Origin: Lolium rigidum
Taxonomy: Eukaryota > Streptophyta > Magnoliopsida > Poales > Poaceae
Direction: 5' to 3'
DNA: 64,000 nt
NCBI RefSeq assembly: GCF_022539505.1
Contig: NC_061508.1
Location: 89,135,276 to 89,199,275 of the forward strand
The position numbers were made by a program, and so were the translations under genes. Positions within the stretch are counted from its first letter, which is position 1. Each line of letters starts with the position of its first letter. A model generated the notes under the pieces. It saw nothing but the letters and a program-made list of their open reading frames with translations. It made no database searches and was not told where the DNA came from. Positions 37,404 through 48,965 of the stretch are shown here, piece by piece.

Positions 37404-38141
37404 TTAATGATGCACTCGCAAGAAATAGTATTTGAAGCAAAAGAGAGCATCAAGAGGCAAATTCAAAACACATTTAAGTCTAACATGCTTCCTATGCATA
37501 GGAATCTTGTAAATAAACAAGTTCATGAAGAGCAAAGTAACAAGCATAGGAAGATAAAACAAGTGTAGCTTCAAAAATTTCAGCACATAGAGAGGCATTT
37601 TAGTAACATGAAAATTTCTACAACCATATTTTCCTCTCTCATAATAATATCCAGTGGTATCATGAGCAAACTCAACAATATAACTATCACATAAAGCATT
37701 CTTATCATGAGTCTCATGCATAAAATAATTACTCTCCACATAGGCATAGTCAATTTTATTAGTTGTAGTGGGAGCAAATTCAACAAAGTAGCTATCATTA
37801 TTATTCTCATCAAGTGTAGGAGGCATAGTATAATCACAACAAAATTTACTCTCCATAGTAGGTGGCACCAAAAGACCACTATCATTATAATCATCATAAA
37901 TAGGAGGCAAAGTATCATCAATGAAAATTTTCTCCTCAATGCTTGGGGGACTAAAAATATCATGAAAACCAGCTTCCCCAAGCTTAGAACTTTCTATATC
38001 ATTATCAACAATGGTGTTCAAAGCGTTCATACTAATATTACTACCAGCATGCAAATAAGATTTCATAGGTTTTTTAATTTTCGCATCAAACAATCCATGT
38101 TTTAAATCAGGAAATAGAATAAGAAGCTCACTCTTGTACAT
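37404..38141 (-). CDS. intact 245-aa ORF of element B, function unknown
   Basis: The product is not recognised. It begins MYKSELLILFPDLKHGLF and is rich in short acidic motifs (IDDTLPPIYDDYND near 74-87, then CDYTMPPTLDENNND near 102-116). A hydrophobic segment spans about residues 185-212 (LPMLVTLLFMNLFIY), followed by basic PMHRKHVRLK. From CDSYIVEF (about 151) onward it matches the C-terminal part of the larger ORFs in elements A and C (YERGKYGCRN, LPMLVTL, FLRVHH), but it lacks their N-terminal 300 or so residues. It starts about 140 bp from the primer site, the place of gag in a normal gypsy element. It is the only unbroken retroelement ORF of this kind here. A membrane-anchored role is only inferred. 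Confidence 0.65.
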   Translation of the reverse strand: MYKSELLILFPDLKHGLFDAKIKKPMKSYLHAGSNISMNALNTIVDNDIESSKLGEAGFHDIFSPPSIEEKIFIDDTLPPIYDDYNDSGLLVPPTMESKFCCDYTMPPTLDENNNDSYFVEFAPTTTNKIDYAYVESNYFMHETHDKNALCDSYIVEFAHDTTGYYYERGKYGCRNFHVTKMPLYVLKFLKLHLFYLPMLVTLLFMNLFIYKIPMHRKHVRLKCVLNLPLDALFCFKYYFLRVHH

Positions 38142-38277
38142 TATGCCAAACTAGTGTAAACAAGAAACAACAAGATGCAATTGCAGGATCTAAAGGAAAT
38201 AGCTTTGAGCACACACACAACGGCGCCGGAAAAATACTTTACCCGGGGACCGTAGTATGAGTGCCTTTTACCTTTCC

Positions 38278-38295
38278 TCCTCGGCAACGGCGCCG
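38278..38295 (-). other. primer binding site of element B (tRNA-Asp type)
   Basis: The minus strand reads CGGCGCCGTTGCCGAGGA, two mismatches from the tRNA-Asp complement, 10 bp inside the 5' LTR. Confidence 0.85.
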
Positions 38296-38305
38296 TAAAA
38301 GTGCT

Positions 38306-39802
38306 TGATGTCTACGGGAGCTTCTATTCTTGTAGACAGTGTTGGGCCTCCAAGAGCAGTAGGTTTGTAGAACAACAAGCAAGTTTCCCTTAAGTGGATA
38401 CCCAAGGTTTATCGAACTCAGTGGAGGAAGAGGTCAAAGATATCCCTCTCATGCAACCCCGCAACCACAAAGCAAGAAGTCTCTTGTGTCCCCAACACAC
38501 CTAATAGGTGCACTAGTTCGGCGAAGAGATAGTGAAATACAGGTGGTATAAATAAGTATGAGCAGTAGCAACGGTGCCGTAAAAGTGCTTGTCGGCGTGT
38601 AGTTGATGGTGGTAATATTGCAAGCAGTAGTAACACAAGAAAACAAGAAACAAGCAGTAGTAACTCAGCAAGTATTTAGGAACAAGGCCTAGGGATTAGA
38701 CTTTCACTAGTGGACACTCTCAACTTTGATCACATAACAGAATAGATAAATGCATACTCTACACTTTTGTTGGATGATGAACACATTGCGTAGGATTACA
38801 CGAACCCTCAATGCCGGAGTTAACAAGCTCCACAATAATGCTCATGTTTTAGTAACCTTTAGTGTAAGATAGATCAACGAGACTAAACCAAGTACTAGCA
38901 TAGCATGCACACTGTCACCTTCATGCATATGTAGGAGGAATAGATCACATCAATATTATCATAGCAATAGTTAACTTCTCAATCTACAAGAGATCATGAT
39001 CATAGCATAAACCAAGTACTAACATGGTGCACGCACCGTCACCTTTGCACACATGCAGGAGGAATAAAACTACTTTAATAACACATCACTAGAGTAGCAC
39101 ATAGATAAATTGTGATACAAACTCATATGAATCTCAATGAGATCATTGTATTGAAGTACATGGAAGAGAGATGAACCACATAGCTACCGGTACAACCCCG
39201 AGCCTCGATGGAGAACTACTCCCTCCTCATGGGGGCAGCAGCGGTGATGAAGATGGCGGTGGAGATGGCAGCGGTGTCGATGGAGAAGCCTTCCGGGGCA
39301 CTTCCCCGCTCCGGCAGGGTGCCGGAACAGAGACTCCTGTCCCCCAGATCTTGGCTTCGCGATGGCGGCGGCTCTGGAAGGTTTTCGTGGGTTTCGTCAA
39401 TTGTCATCGAGGTTTTAGGTCACGACGACTTAAATAGGCGAAGAGTCGGAGTCGGAGGGCTGAAGGGCTGGCCAAACCCTAGGGGGCGCGGGCCCCCCTA
39501 GGCCGCGCCGTGGCATGGTGTGGTGGGCTCCGTGCCCCCCCTCCGGTCCCTCTCGTGTGTTCCGGATGCTTCCGGGGATTCTAAGATCTTTGGCGTTGAT
39601 TTCGTCCGATTCCGAGAATATTTCGTTACTAGGATTTCGAAACCAAAAACAGGAGAAAACAGAACCGGCACTTCGGCATCTTGTTAATAGGTTAGTTCCA
39701 GAAAATGCACGAATATGACATAAAGTGTGCATATAACATGTAGATAACATCAATAATGTGGCATGGAACTCAAGAAATTATCGATACGTCGGAGACGTAT
39801 CA
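38306..39802 (-). repeat. 5' LTR of element B
   Basis: It has the same structure as 33430-34929, and differences are mostly one- or two-base indels. It ends at the CAAGG duplication at 39803. Confidence 0.93.
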
Positions 39803-41210
39803 CAAGGCTTTCTAGACGTGGAGAGCTGTAGCTAATGTTTTATTGAGTTCTTGCAATGTGTCACTACAGGGCTAAGGTGGATTAAAGTTTTTGAGTACTA
39901 ACCCCTCTAATGAAGTTATGAGAAGTTTGGTGTGAAGGAAGTTTTCAAGGGTCAAGAGAGGAGGATGATATATGATCAAGAAGAGTGAAAAGCCTAAGCT
40001 TGGGGATGCCCCCGTGGTTCATCCCTGCATATTTCAAGAAGACTCAAGCGTCTAAGCTTGGGGATGCCCAAGGCATCCCTTTCTTCATCAACTTATCAGG
40101 TTCTTCTATTGAAACTATATTTTTATTCGGTCACATCTTATGTGCTTTACTTGGAGCGTCTGTGTGCTTCTATTTTTGTTTATGTTTGTTTAAATTCGGA
40201 TCCTAGCAATCCTTGTGTGTGAGAGAGACACGCTCCGCTTTTTCATATGAACACTTGTGTTCTTCGTTTTACTTTTAATGTTCAATGATAAAAGTTGGAA
40301 GCTATTGCATTTATTGCTATTTGGTTGGAAAAAGAAAATGCCTCATATTGTCTTGGATAATTTGATACTTGGCAATTGTTTTGAGCTCTCAAGTAGATCA
40401 TGATTAAGCTCTTGCATCATGTAGTTTAAACCTATTAGTGGAGAATTACCGTAGAGCTTGTTGAAACTGGTTTGCATGATTGATCTCTCTAAGGTCTAGA
40501 TATTTTCTGGTAAAAGTGTTTGAGCAACAAGGAAGACAGTGTAGAGTTTTATAATGCTTGCAATATGTTCTTATGTAAGTTTTGTCATGTACCAGTTCAT
40601 ACTTGTGTTTGCTTCAAACAACCTTGCTAGCCCAAAGCCTTGTACTGAGAGGAAATGCTTCTCGTGCATCCAAAACCTTGAACCAAAACCTATGCCATTT
40701 GTGTCCACCATATCTACCTACTATGTGGTATTTCCTGCCATTCCAAGTAAATACTTCATGCGCTACCTTTAAACAATTCAAAACTTTATTACTCCTTATT
40801 TGTGTCAATGTTTTATAGCTCATGAGGAAGTATGTGGTGTTTTATCTTTCAACCTTGTCATTTACTCTTGACAGACTCTCACCAATGGACTAGTGGCACA
40901 TCCGCTTATCCAATAATTTTGCAAAAAGAGCTGGCAATGGGGTTCCCAGCCCCAATTAATCAACTTTCATTAATAATTATCTTCACATGTTTTGCCCTGA
41001 TTCATCAGTAAGCAACTTAAATTGCAAATAGACACTCCTCCATGGTATGTGATTGATGGAAGGCACCCGAGGATTCGGTTAGCCATGGCTTGTGTAATCA
41101 AAGGTTGGGGGGAGTGTCATCCATAATAAAACTAAAGTACGTGTGTAAACAAAAGAGAAGAGGGATGATTTACCTTGCTGGTAGAGATAACGTCCTTCAT
41201 GGGAGCCGCT

Positions 41211-42937
41211 TGATGTCTACGGGAGCTTCTATTCTTGTAGACAGTGTTGGGCCTCCAAGAGCAGAGGTTTGTAGAACAGCAGCAAGTTTCCCTTAAGTGG
41301 ATCATCCAAGGTTTATCGAACTCAGGGAGGAAGAGGTCAAAGATATCCCTCTCAAGCAACCCCGCAACCACAAAGCAAGAAGTCTCTTGTGTCCCCAACA
41401 CACCTAATAGGTGCACTAGTTCGGCGAAGAGATAGTGAAATACAGTGTGGTATGAATAAATGCGAGCAAGTAGCAACGGCACCGTAAACGTGCTTTGCTG
41501 TCCAGGATCGGTGTGTGGTTGATGGTGGTAATATTGCAGGAAGTATAGATGCAAGAAAACAGTAAACAAACAGCGATAGCAATATTTAGGAACAAGGCCT
41601 AGGGATCATACTTTCACTAGTGGACACTCTCAACATTGATCACATAACAGAATAAATAGATAGATGCTAGACTCTACACCCTCTTGTTGGATGATGAACA
41701 CCACTAACTGTGTAGGATTACACGAACCATCAATGCCGGAGTTAACAAGCTCCACAATATTCAATGTTCATATTTAAATAACCTTAGAGTGCATAACAGA
41801 TCAACATAACCAAACCAAGTACTAACATAGCATGCACACTCGTCACCTTCACACTACGAAAGGAGGAATAGATCACATCAATACTATCATAGCAATAGTT
41901 AACTTCATAATCTACAAGAGATCACAATCATAGCCTACGCCAAGTACTACACGATGCACACACTGTCACCATTACACCGTGCAGGAGGAATAACTACTTT
42001 AATAACATCACTAGAGTAGCACACAGATATATTGTGATACAAAACACATTGCAATCATAAAGAGATATAAATAAGCACTTCACTATGCCATTCATAACAG
42101 TGAATAAGTATTCTGTGAAATATAGCCTAAGAGACCCACACGGTGCACACACTCGTCACATTTACACACGTGGGACAAGGAGTCTCCGGAGATCACATAA
42201 GTAAAACCCACTTGACTAGCACAATGACATCTAGATTACAAGCATCATCATATGAATCTCAATCATGTAAGGCAGCTCATGAGATTATTGTATTGAAGCA
42301 CATAGGAGAGAGATTAACCACATAGCTACCGGTACAACCCCGAGCCTCGATGGAGAACTACTCCCTCCTCATGGGAGACAGCAGCGTTGATGGAGATGGC
42401 GGTGGTGTCGATGGAGGAGCCTTCCGGGGGCACTTCCCCGTCCCGGCGGCGTGCCGGAACAGAGACTCCTTTCCCCCAGATCTTGGCTTCGCGATGGCGG
42501 CGGCTCTGGAAGGTTTTCTCTGGTTTCGTCGAACGTGTCGAGGTTTTTAGGTCAGGGACCTTTATATAGGCGAAGAGGCGGAGTCGGAGGGTCGACGAGG
42601 CGACGACACACTAGGGGGGCGCGGCCAAGGCTCGGGCCGCGCCACCCTGTCGTCTGGGGCCCACAGGGCCCTCCTCTGGCGGCTCTCGGGTGTTCTGGAA
42701 GCTTCGTGGAAAAATAGGATGCTTGGCGTTGATTTCGTCCGATTCCGAGAATATTTCCTTACTAGGATTTCTGGAACCAAAAACAGCAGAAAACAAGAAT
42801 CGGCCCTTCGGCATCTCGTCAATAGGTTAGTTCCGGAAAACGCATAAATATGACATAAAGTATGTATAAAACATGTAGATATCATCAATAATGTGGCATG
42901 GAACATAAGAAATTATCGATACGTCGGAGACGTATCA
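41211..42937 (-). mobile_element. solo LTR of the B family
   Basis: A single LTR (TGATACGTCTCC at 42937, GTAGACATCA at 41211 on the minus strand) is flanked by CCGCT on both sides (41206-41210, 42938-42942). No internal sequence adjoins it. It is about 230 bp longer than the LTRs of B, mainly from extra sequence around 42040-42240. It arose by recombination between the two LTRs of a lost full element. Confidence 0.93.
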
Positions 42938-43576
42938 CCGCTCTTAAAAGTCTGGTTGACGAGGTAGTTAGAGTACCCACTATCATTCGTTGACAACAAC
43001 AAACACCTCTCAAAATAATTTTACTCGTGTTTTACAAATGAAAGCTCTAGCACATGTTAATCCCTGCTTCCCTCTGCGAAGGGTTAATTTTTTACTTTTA
43101 CATTGAGTCTGCATCCTCTGTTTGAGCACTTTCTTGAGAGCACAACTGTCATTCTTAGTATAATATGCTTGTCCCAAAATGTGATTAATTGTGGTATAAC
43201 TTTGATGCTTTTATCTTTGATAATCTCTATTTCCAGTCTTCTCATGAACCTCAAAGGTGCCCAAGCATTTATGTTTTGCTCGTACAATTACGGGCAAGCG
43301 AGATACCACTTTATCATATCATTCTATGAACATTGCAATCCTCGCTGATAGACATGATTCATGATGCTCATCATTAATTTGTTGGTACCTTTTCCATGAT
43401 TGACATAGCTATTAGATGATTTTATTTGCATGTATCTTATTATGAACTGCTTAAGTACTTGCCATATCATGAGAATATTTACATCATATGAACAAATGTG
43501 TTCGTGAAAGTTCTTTTATCGCACTCAGTTGTCAACTGAATTGCTTGAGGACAACACTAGTAGGAAAAGCCTCATC

Positions 43577-43801
43577 AGTGGCGCACGAAAATTTGATTCT
43601 GTGGCGCATGGGTGGTGCGCCACAGAAACGTCGCCACAAAAATAAGCTTTCTGTGGCGCACCTGGCCGTGCGCCACGTAAATAAGGTTTCGTGGCGCACT
43701 TGGTCCGGTGCGCCACGTAAATAAGTAGTTCCGTGGCGCATGTGATGTAGCTGCGCCACGTAAATAGGTGCGCCACAGAATTATTTTTTGGTGCGCCACA
43801 A
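43577..43801. repeat. left subterminal hairpin array of the CACTA element
   Basis: Four imperfect palindromes of the form GTGGCGCA-(8-16 nt)-TGCGCCAC, separated by AT-rich spacers such as AAATAAG, are followed by two single half-sites. Such repeats are the expected binding sites of the CACTA-encoded DNA-binding protein. Confidence 0.85.
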
Positions 43802-44066
43802 AACTATCTACATGTATACTCGATTTTGTGCTCCCCGGAGTATTATACAGGTTTTATACTCGGTTTTATACACCGTATACAGAGTTATATACTCGATATA
43901 ATATAGACAGATATAATATGGACATATATAATCATCACATCATCATCACATTACTTAGAGCCCGATCGAGTTATACATATAGCTCCATACAACTCATAAT
44001 CCATGCATGCAAATTAAGAAAGTTCTCATCATCTCTAGATACAAACGAAGTGACACCGGCCGCCGC

Positions 44067-44302
44067 CTACACTAGGATGAAATAGAGTACCGCTGCGACG
44101 ATGGTGAGCAAGAGCGAGAGCACAAGGAAGGTCTTCATCTTGCTCTTGTTCGCTTGGTGCGCCCTCCACTTGGCAACCACCTCGTGTCTAGTCGGGTACC
44201 CTTTGTAGCAGTTGCCGCTGAACTTGTGCACCTGTTTCTTGCACTCCTCCCACTCCTCGTACACTCCTGGAACCCGCCCTCGAACACGACGTAGTACGTC
44301 AT
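44067..44302 (-). pseudogene. RNase H1 hybrid-binding-like small protein with C-terminal membrane segment
   Basis: From the start at 44302 the frame reads MTYYVVFEG, then needs one extra base to continue as RVPGVYEEWEECKKQVHKF and SGNCYKGYPTRHE. That pattern (YYVVF-G-PG-Y--W-EC--QV--F-G--YKG) is the RNase H1 N-terminal hybrid-binding domain (Pfam PF01693 family), which binds RNA:DNA hybrids and dsRNA. A basic linker (NKSKMK) leads to a C-terminal hydrophobic helix (FLVLSLLLTIVAAVLYFILV) ending at the stop, like a tail anchor. No RNase H catalytic domain follows. It is the last ORF before the left end of the CACTA element, same strand as the other genes. The frameshift near 44275 makes this copy inactive unless it is a sequencing error. 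Membrane and nucleic-acid roles are inferred. Confidence 0.7.
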
Positions 44303-44583
44303 CTCTATGGACACAAGGCATATTAGTATATAACGCAATGGAAAGAGTTAGAGGGTTCACATGCATACATATTCACAAGAATTAAAGCAAGGAAATAATA
44401 ATAAACCTAAAAGAAATATAGCATCGGTATCACATAAGTAATATGGTTCAACGACAACGACTACAATAGTAATTGAAGTCCAACAACGACGACCACCGTT
44501 TCGAGCAAATTAAGCAAGTTTAATTTACAACACGGTACAAATTGTCTATCGATTCAAAGTAATGCTAGGCACACCGGCCTCGG

Positions 44584-47500
44584 TCAACGAGACGTCTTCT
44601 TGAGCGGCTCCGGGAACGGCTTGTACAAGTCCTTCGTCGTCCACGTCCTTCCATCACCCTGCCTATGTAGGCGTTCTTCGATATCCCTCTTAGGCAACGC
44701 TCTGGCTGCGTGTAAGAGCCCCGATCCGTTGGATATATCTTGTAAGATAATTTCCGAGAGCTTTACTTGGATGCGATGGAAGTCTTCTCTAAGATCATCA
44801 TCACTGATTTCCCCGACATTTTAATGGGGTCTCGCTTACTAGGTGGCAGAGACATCATCTCTGCATCCTCGACAAACCCTTTAAGGTGATGGAGGACATA
44901 GAAGGCCTCCTTAATGCTGCCACTGGCTGCTTGATACAAGGGAAGTTGATCACGTGCTTGAACCCGATCTTTTTAGTGTCCGGCCTGATATATTGCCCAT
45001 TATTGTCGAAGGTGCCTCCACTTTTGGAGTAGCCAAGGATAGCCTCATCGAGAACACCCCTTATTCTCATGTAGTCTTTCTTCGTCGTCGTACTCGACGA
45101 GTCGAAATACTGGGCTAGTGACCACTTTGGATCTAGGATGATGAGTGTGCAGTATTTGTCCCTCGCTCAACACATGCAATTGAAATGGAATGTTGGAAAT
45201 GATCGGCAATGGAAGAAATATATAAGAAAGCATAAGTTACGACGGCCGTGAGCGGATGTGTACTTACTCGGGAAAGACAGCAGTAAGAATGGTGTTGCTC
45301 TCTTTGTGCATGAGCATGAAGTTCTGGAGGTACCGCACCGCCTTGGTCCGTGTCCTAGAGCCGTCCAGGAGCTGGCTATCGCGCATGTAGTAGGGATCCG
45401 CTACCGCGATGTGGCGGGGTCTCTCTCTATTGATCTTCATCTGAAGATTGATCGCGTATAGGCGGACCAAGTTATAGTCGAGCCGTTTCGAGTGAAATAG
45501 ATTGAAGACGTCCTCGAACGCTATGAAGAAGATATCCGCGGGGTCTTCATTGACGAAGTTCTGGTTGGACGGCACCTTGACCAAGAACACCGGGTAATTT
45601 GGATCCTTTTCTTTAAGAAGGACGCTCTCTTGATAATGAATAGAGTGCTGCAAAGGGAGCATTTGTCCACTTGCGAGGTGTTCCATGTCCGGAGGCAGTA
45701 TAGGTTTACCAGCTTCATGACACCGGGGCAAGCCATCCGGTGTAGGTGGTACCATGTCGTCGGCCCGGATCCTCTTAGGAGCAGGCTGGCTCGAAGATGC
45801 GCCCTTCTTGGCTCCTCTCTTCCTTCCCTTCTTCACCCGACCTACCGGGGGTGCTTGTGGTGCTGATGGTGGTGCTTCGGGTGCTGGTGGTGCTTCTGAG
45901 GTTGCTGGGGTTGATTTGGGTGGCTCCCCGATGATCGTCTTACGCAACGTGTTAGGGCTGAAAACGGTAGCAGGCTTGACTTGAGGTGGATTGCCAGCCT
46001 CCGGAGGAGTGTCTTGAGAAAGACCCGTGAAGACCAGGCGCTGCTTCGTGACTGTAGGGGGACGACTAAGTTGATCGCCGTGTGTGCGGAAGGCTTGTTC
46101 ATCCATAGGAGGCATGTACATATCTTGGCTGTAGGCGCCATTGTTGATGTAGGCATCGATGTCATCATCATCATCTACATCGTTGCCATCAAGTGGCGCC
46201 ATGTCCCGGACCTTAGGTGGTGGCGGTTGCGATGCCACCGCTTGGCGTACCGTGCGTCTAGTAGACGGTCGTTGCGGTAGCGCTCCCAACAACCGTTTGT
46301 GGCGTCCGGTGGTGACGGCGATCGTCGGTTCCTTCCGGGTGGCGGCGGCGACCGCCGGTTCCTTCAGGGTAGTGGGGCGGCGACCGCCGTTTCCTTAAGG
46401 GTGTCGTCGGCGCCGGCGATCTTGGGCCGGATGATAGGGGAGGTGGCGCCGGTGCTTTTCTTACCACTCGGAAGACCCCCCGCACGAATCTGGTTCTTCG
46501 GCCATGTCATAAGCCATGAGGTGCAATCCCCAAGGGGCAAAACGTCGCCTTCGTCTCGTGCCCGGAGGTTGAAAGGGGGGATGGCGTAGCGGTACTCCGG
46601 CACTACCATTACCAACTTGACCTTCGCCACGTCTTCCGCCAATGTAGCGCCGTGCATAACGCGGGAAGCCATGACATAGCCGCTAGCAACTTCCACCAAC
46701 TTGCCGCCGGGCTCCACCGTTTGCAGAAGTATGCATTGTTCATCCTGAATTAGGGGCGCTATGTTGGGCATCGTGAGATGGCAGTCACGAAAGGCATATA
46801 TAGTTAAAGAAGATGACGCGAAGGAGTAACTAATGAGTTTACCTCCTTGATGGCGTCGATCTCGGCTACTGTCGATACAAGGGCGGCGGTTGGGGGCGTC
46901 GATGCGACCCGCTTGGAGCTGCGGCGGCGGTTGGAGCTACGGCGGCGTCTGGTGGAGCCCCGACGCCGGCGTCGGGTGGAGCGGCACCGTCGGCGACACG
47001 TGGAAGCTTGAGTTGCTGCCGCTAATGCTGGGCACATGTATCGGCCCCACTTGACCTCCCGCATTCCAAGCAGCTAACCCCTCCATCAACCCAGGGGGGA
47101 TGATCCGCCGGATCTTCTCGTCCAATAACTTGTTCATCATCTCCGTGTTCTCCACAGGCTTTTCGGCCACCAGCTTCTCTAGTGACTCCACCTTCTTCTT
47201 CAGCTCCCGAACCTCGGATTTATCCTTAGCCGATGACCTCCTCTCCAGCCTTTCTCGTCTTGGCATCCGATCCGTAGTACTCGGATAGCTTCATACTTGT
47301 GCCAAAGCCGGACACACGGCCACCCGACGTCGGTGGCTTGTCTAGCTCCCTCTCCTTGTATTTGTTCATCGCCATGTTGAAAGGCGTGTCCCACGGTTCC
47401 GTCGACCCCTGGGACGACGGGCCAGCCTTCATCAACTCTTCATCCTTAAGGTTAGCCCATTTGGCTTCATTGCCCAATAAGATGAGCGAAATAATATAGA

Positions 47501-48537
47501 ACTATCCTTACCAGGTACTTCTCGAAATCCCTCACGTCTTCGTGATCCGTAATAAATTCCCCCATCTTCCAGTCTAAGTAGTAGCGGGACCGGACAAAGT
47601 TCCTAGCCTCGTTCATCCCGGATTTTGTGCCAGGGGTTTTCTTTCCCCGTACGTACCATCTCGGCATCCTTCTTGTCCCAAGTGGGCTGTTTTCCTCAGT
47701 AACCGCCGCTTCCGCAATGGTGGGTCCCTAAGTTCAAATCCCGCATTTTCTTCCCCCGTGCGGTCCATTTTTTAACAACGTCACTCTGTAAGTAAGACTT
47801 CAATGCATTAAAGTCTTCTAAGGAGAGCGACGGGTCTTTGCTACTTATCCTCTCCCAGCCTTTCACCGGCCTCGATCTTTCCCTTCAGCCGGTTCTTCCA
47901 CCTGCTCAAGGCGGTGCTCATCTTCGTGAGAGCTAAAGAGTCCACCTTCTTATTGAACGGCTCCGGGAACGTGTATCGTTGGTGAAGCTTCGGAGGAGGG
48001 ATTGGGCGATAGCCTCGTTCTCCTTGCTTCGAGGTCCCGAGTTAGGATCGGCACGGCTTCACCGGACGATGCACCCTAGTTGCATGTCGTACCCTTTGGC
48101 AACCCACGAAGGCTCCATCGGTAGGCCACTTTCGGAGACTACCGTGACAAAGCATCGGTGACGTTGGCGAGCACTTGCGGCCTCCGATCCCTCCTTGGCC
48201 TCCTCGCCGTCCTCTTCTTCTTACCCTCCTGAGGGTTGCCGCCGCTATCACCTTCCGTGCGGTTGGCCGCGTTCTCTTCACCGGTCGTCTCTTCACCGGT
48301 TTGGGCGGCGTCGTCCCAGGTATCGTCATCGTCGCCGGTGTCGGTGGCGCCCCCCCGGCCCTCTCCCTCGGAGGCAGTGTCCCGGCCCTCTCCCTCGGAG
48401 GCGGCGTCCCGGCCCTCTTCCTCATCGTCGGGCGACTCGGCGGCGGCCTTCCGGGCTGCTCGTAGCCCTCCCGTAAGTCCTTGTTGGCCTCTCTCGCTTC
48501 TTCGTTCGGCTCCCGGGCTTAGAAGTGTTGCCCGACA
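44584..48537 (-). pseudogene. CACTA second gene: Transposase_24 region plus Ulp1-like C-terminal part
   Basis: From 48537 the frame opens MSGNTSKPGSRTKKRER and passes an acidic repeat (ASEGEGRD, about three copies near 48340-48420). A Transposase_24 (Ptta/En/Spm, PF03004)-like stretch follows: 'GGRVSGFGTSMKLSEYYGSD' near 47290-47350 and a Lys/Glu coiled coil near 47150-47220. The largest open part (45264-46292, 342 aa) has a Pro-rich region, basic KKGRKRGAKKG, and the C-terminal stretch 'RPRHIAVADPYYMRDSQLL' common to grass CACTA ORFs that end in a Ulp1-like cysteine protease fold. The end continues in other frames: 'LDEAILGYSKSGGTF' near 45000, then 'RDIEERLHRQGDGRTW' to the stop at 44584-44586. 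Several frameshifts; introns are possible and not resolved. The presumed role is binding the subterminal repeats. Confidence 0.7.
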
Positions 48538-48839
48538 TGTTTATTTGCACTTCATTAAAAAGAGGCAACAAGTTAGTACAAAAGTCAACCAGAAAATTCG
48601 GCATGACTTTTGCTAATTTTTCTACGTAGGAGTGCCCATTTCTCAACCGAAACGGAAGTTAATCAACGCTTCGGGAGAAATGGGCAACTCAATGAAATCC
48701 CTGCAAAAATATCCACCATATATCGACCATACAAACTTGCCCATCTACAATACATCAAACAAAAGCCAACATAAACCTGGAGCATCTATTTCAAGCATAT
48801 TTTTTAACCTAGCTGGAGCAAGTACAACAACAATGACTT

Positions 48840-48965
48840 TCTTAACTCCGGAGCATCTACCACCCGGAGCACTACCACCCGGAGCACTACAAATCTGGAG
48901 CACTACCACCTGGAGCACTACAAATCTGGAGCACTACACAACCTGGAGCACTACAAAAACCAGAG
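48840..48965. repeat. short tandem repeat in the CACTA interior
   Basis: GGAGCACTAC followed by CACC or AAATCT is repeated about eight times with a 14-16 bp period. Confidence 0.85.

Larger units (their letters stand above)
33430..39802 (-). mobile_element. non-autonomous gypsy element B, inserted in A
   Basis: LTRs at 33430-34929 and 38306-39802 are nearly identical, and CAAGG flanks both sides (33425-33429, 39803-39807). The primer site at 38278-38295 and purine tract at 34930-34944 give minus orientation. The 3.4 kb interior has one intact ORF (37404-38141) and no polymerase. The site it entered is visible intact in element C at about 9070-9100. Near-identical LTRs make it younger than its host. 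Confidence 0.93.

Noticed and set aside
39803..41210. A separate unclassified element between B and the solo LTR
   Set aside because: It is collinear with the reverse complement of the interior of element C and is simply the interior of element A.
45842..46280. Plus-strand and alternative minus-strand ORFs over the CACTA second gene
   Set aside because: They overlap the 342-codon frame that carries the recognisable CACTA C-terminal motif.
48840..48965. CRISPR-like array
   Set aside because: The 14-16 bp period has no unique spacers, and the context is a plant CACTA transposon; it is an ordinary tandem repeat.
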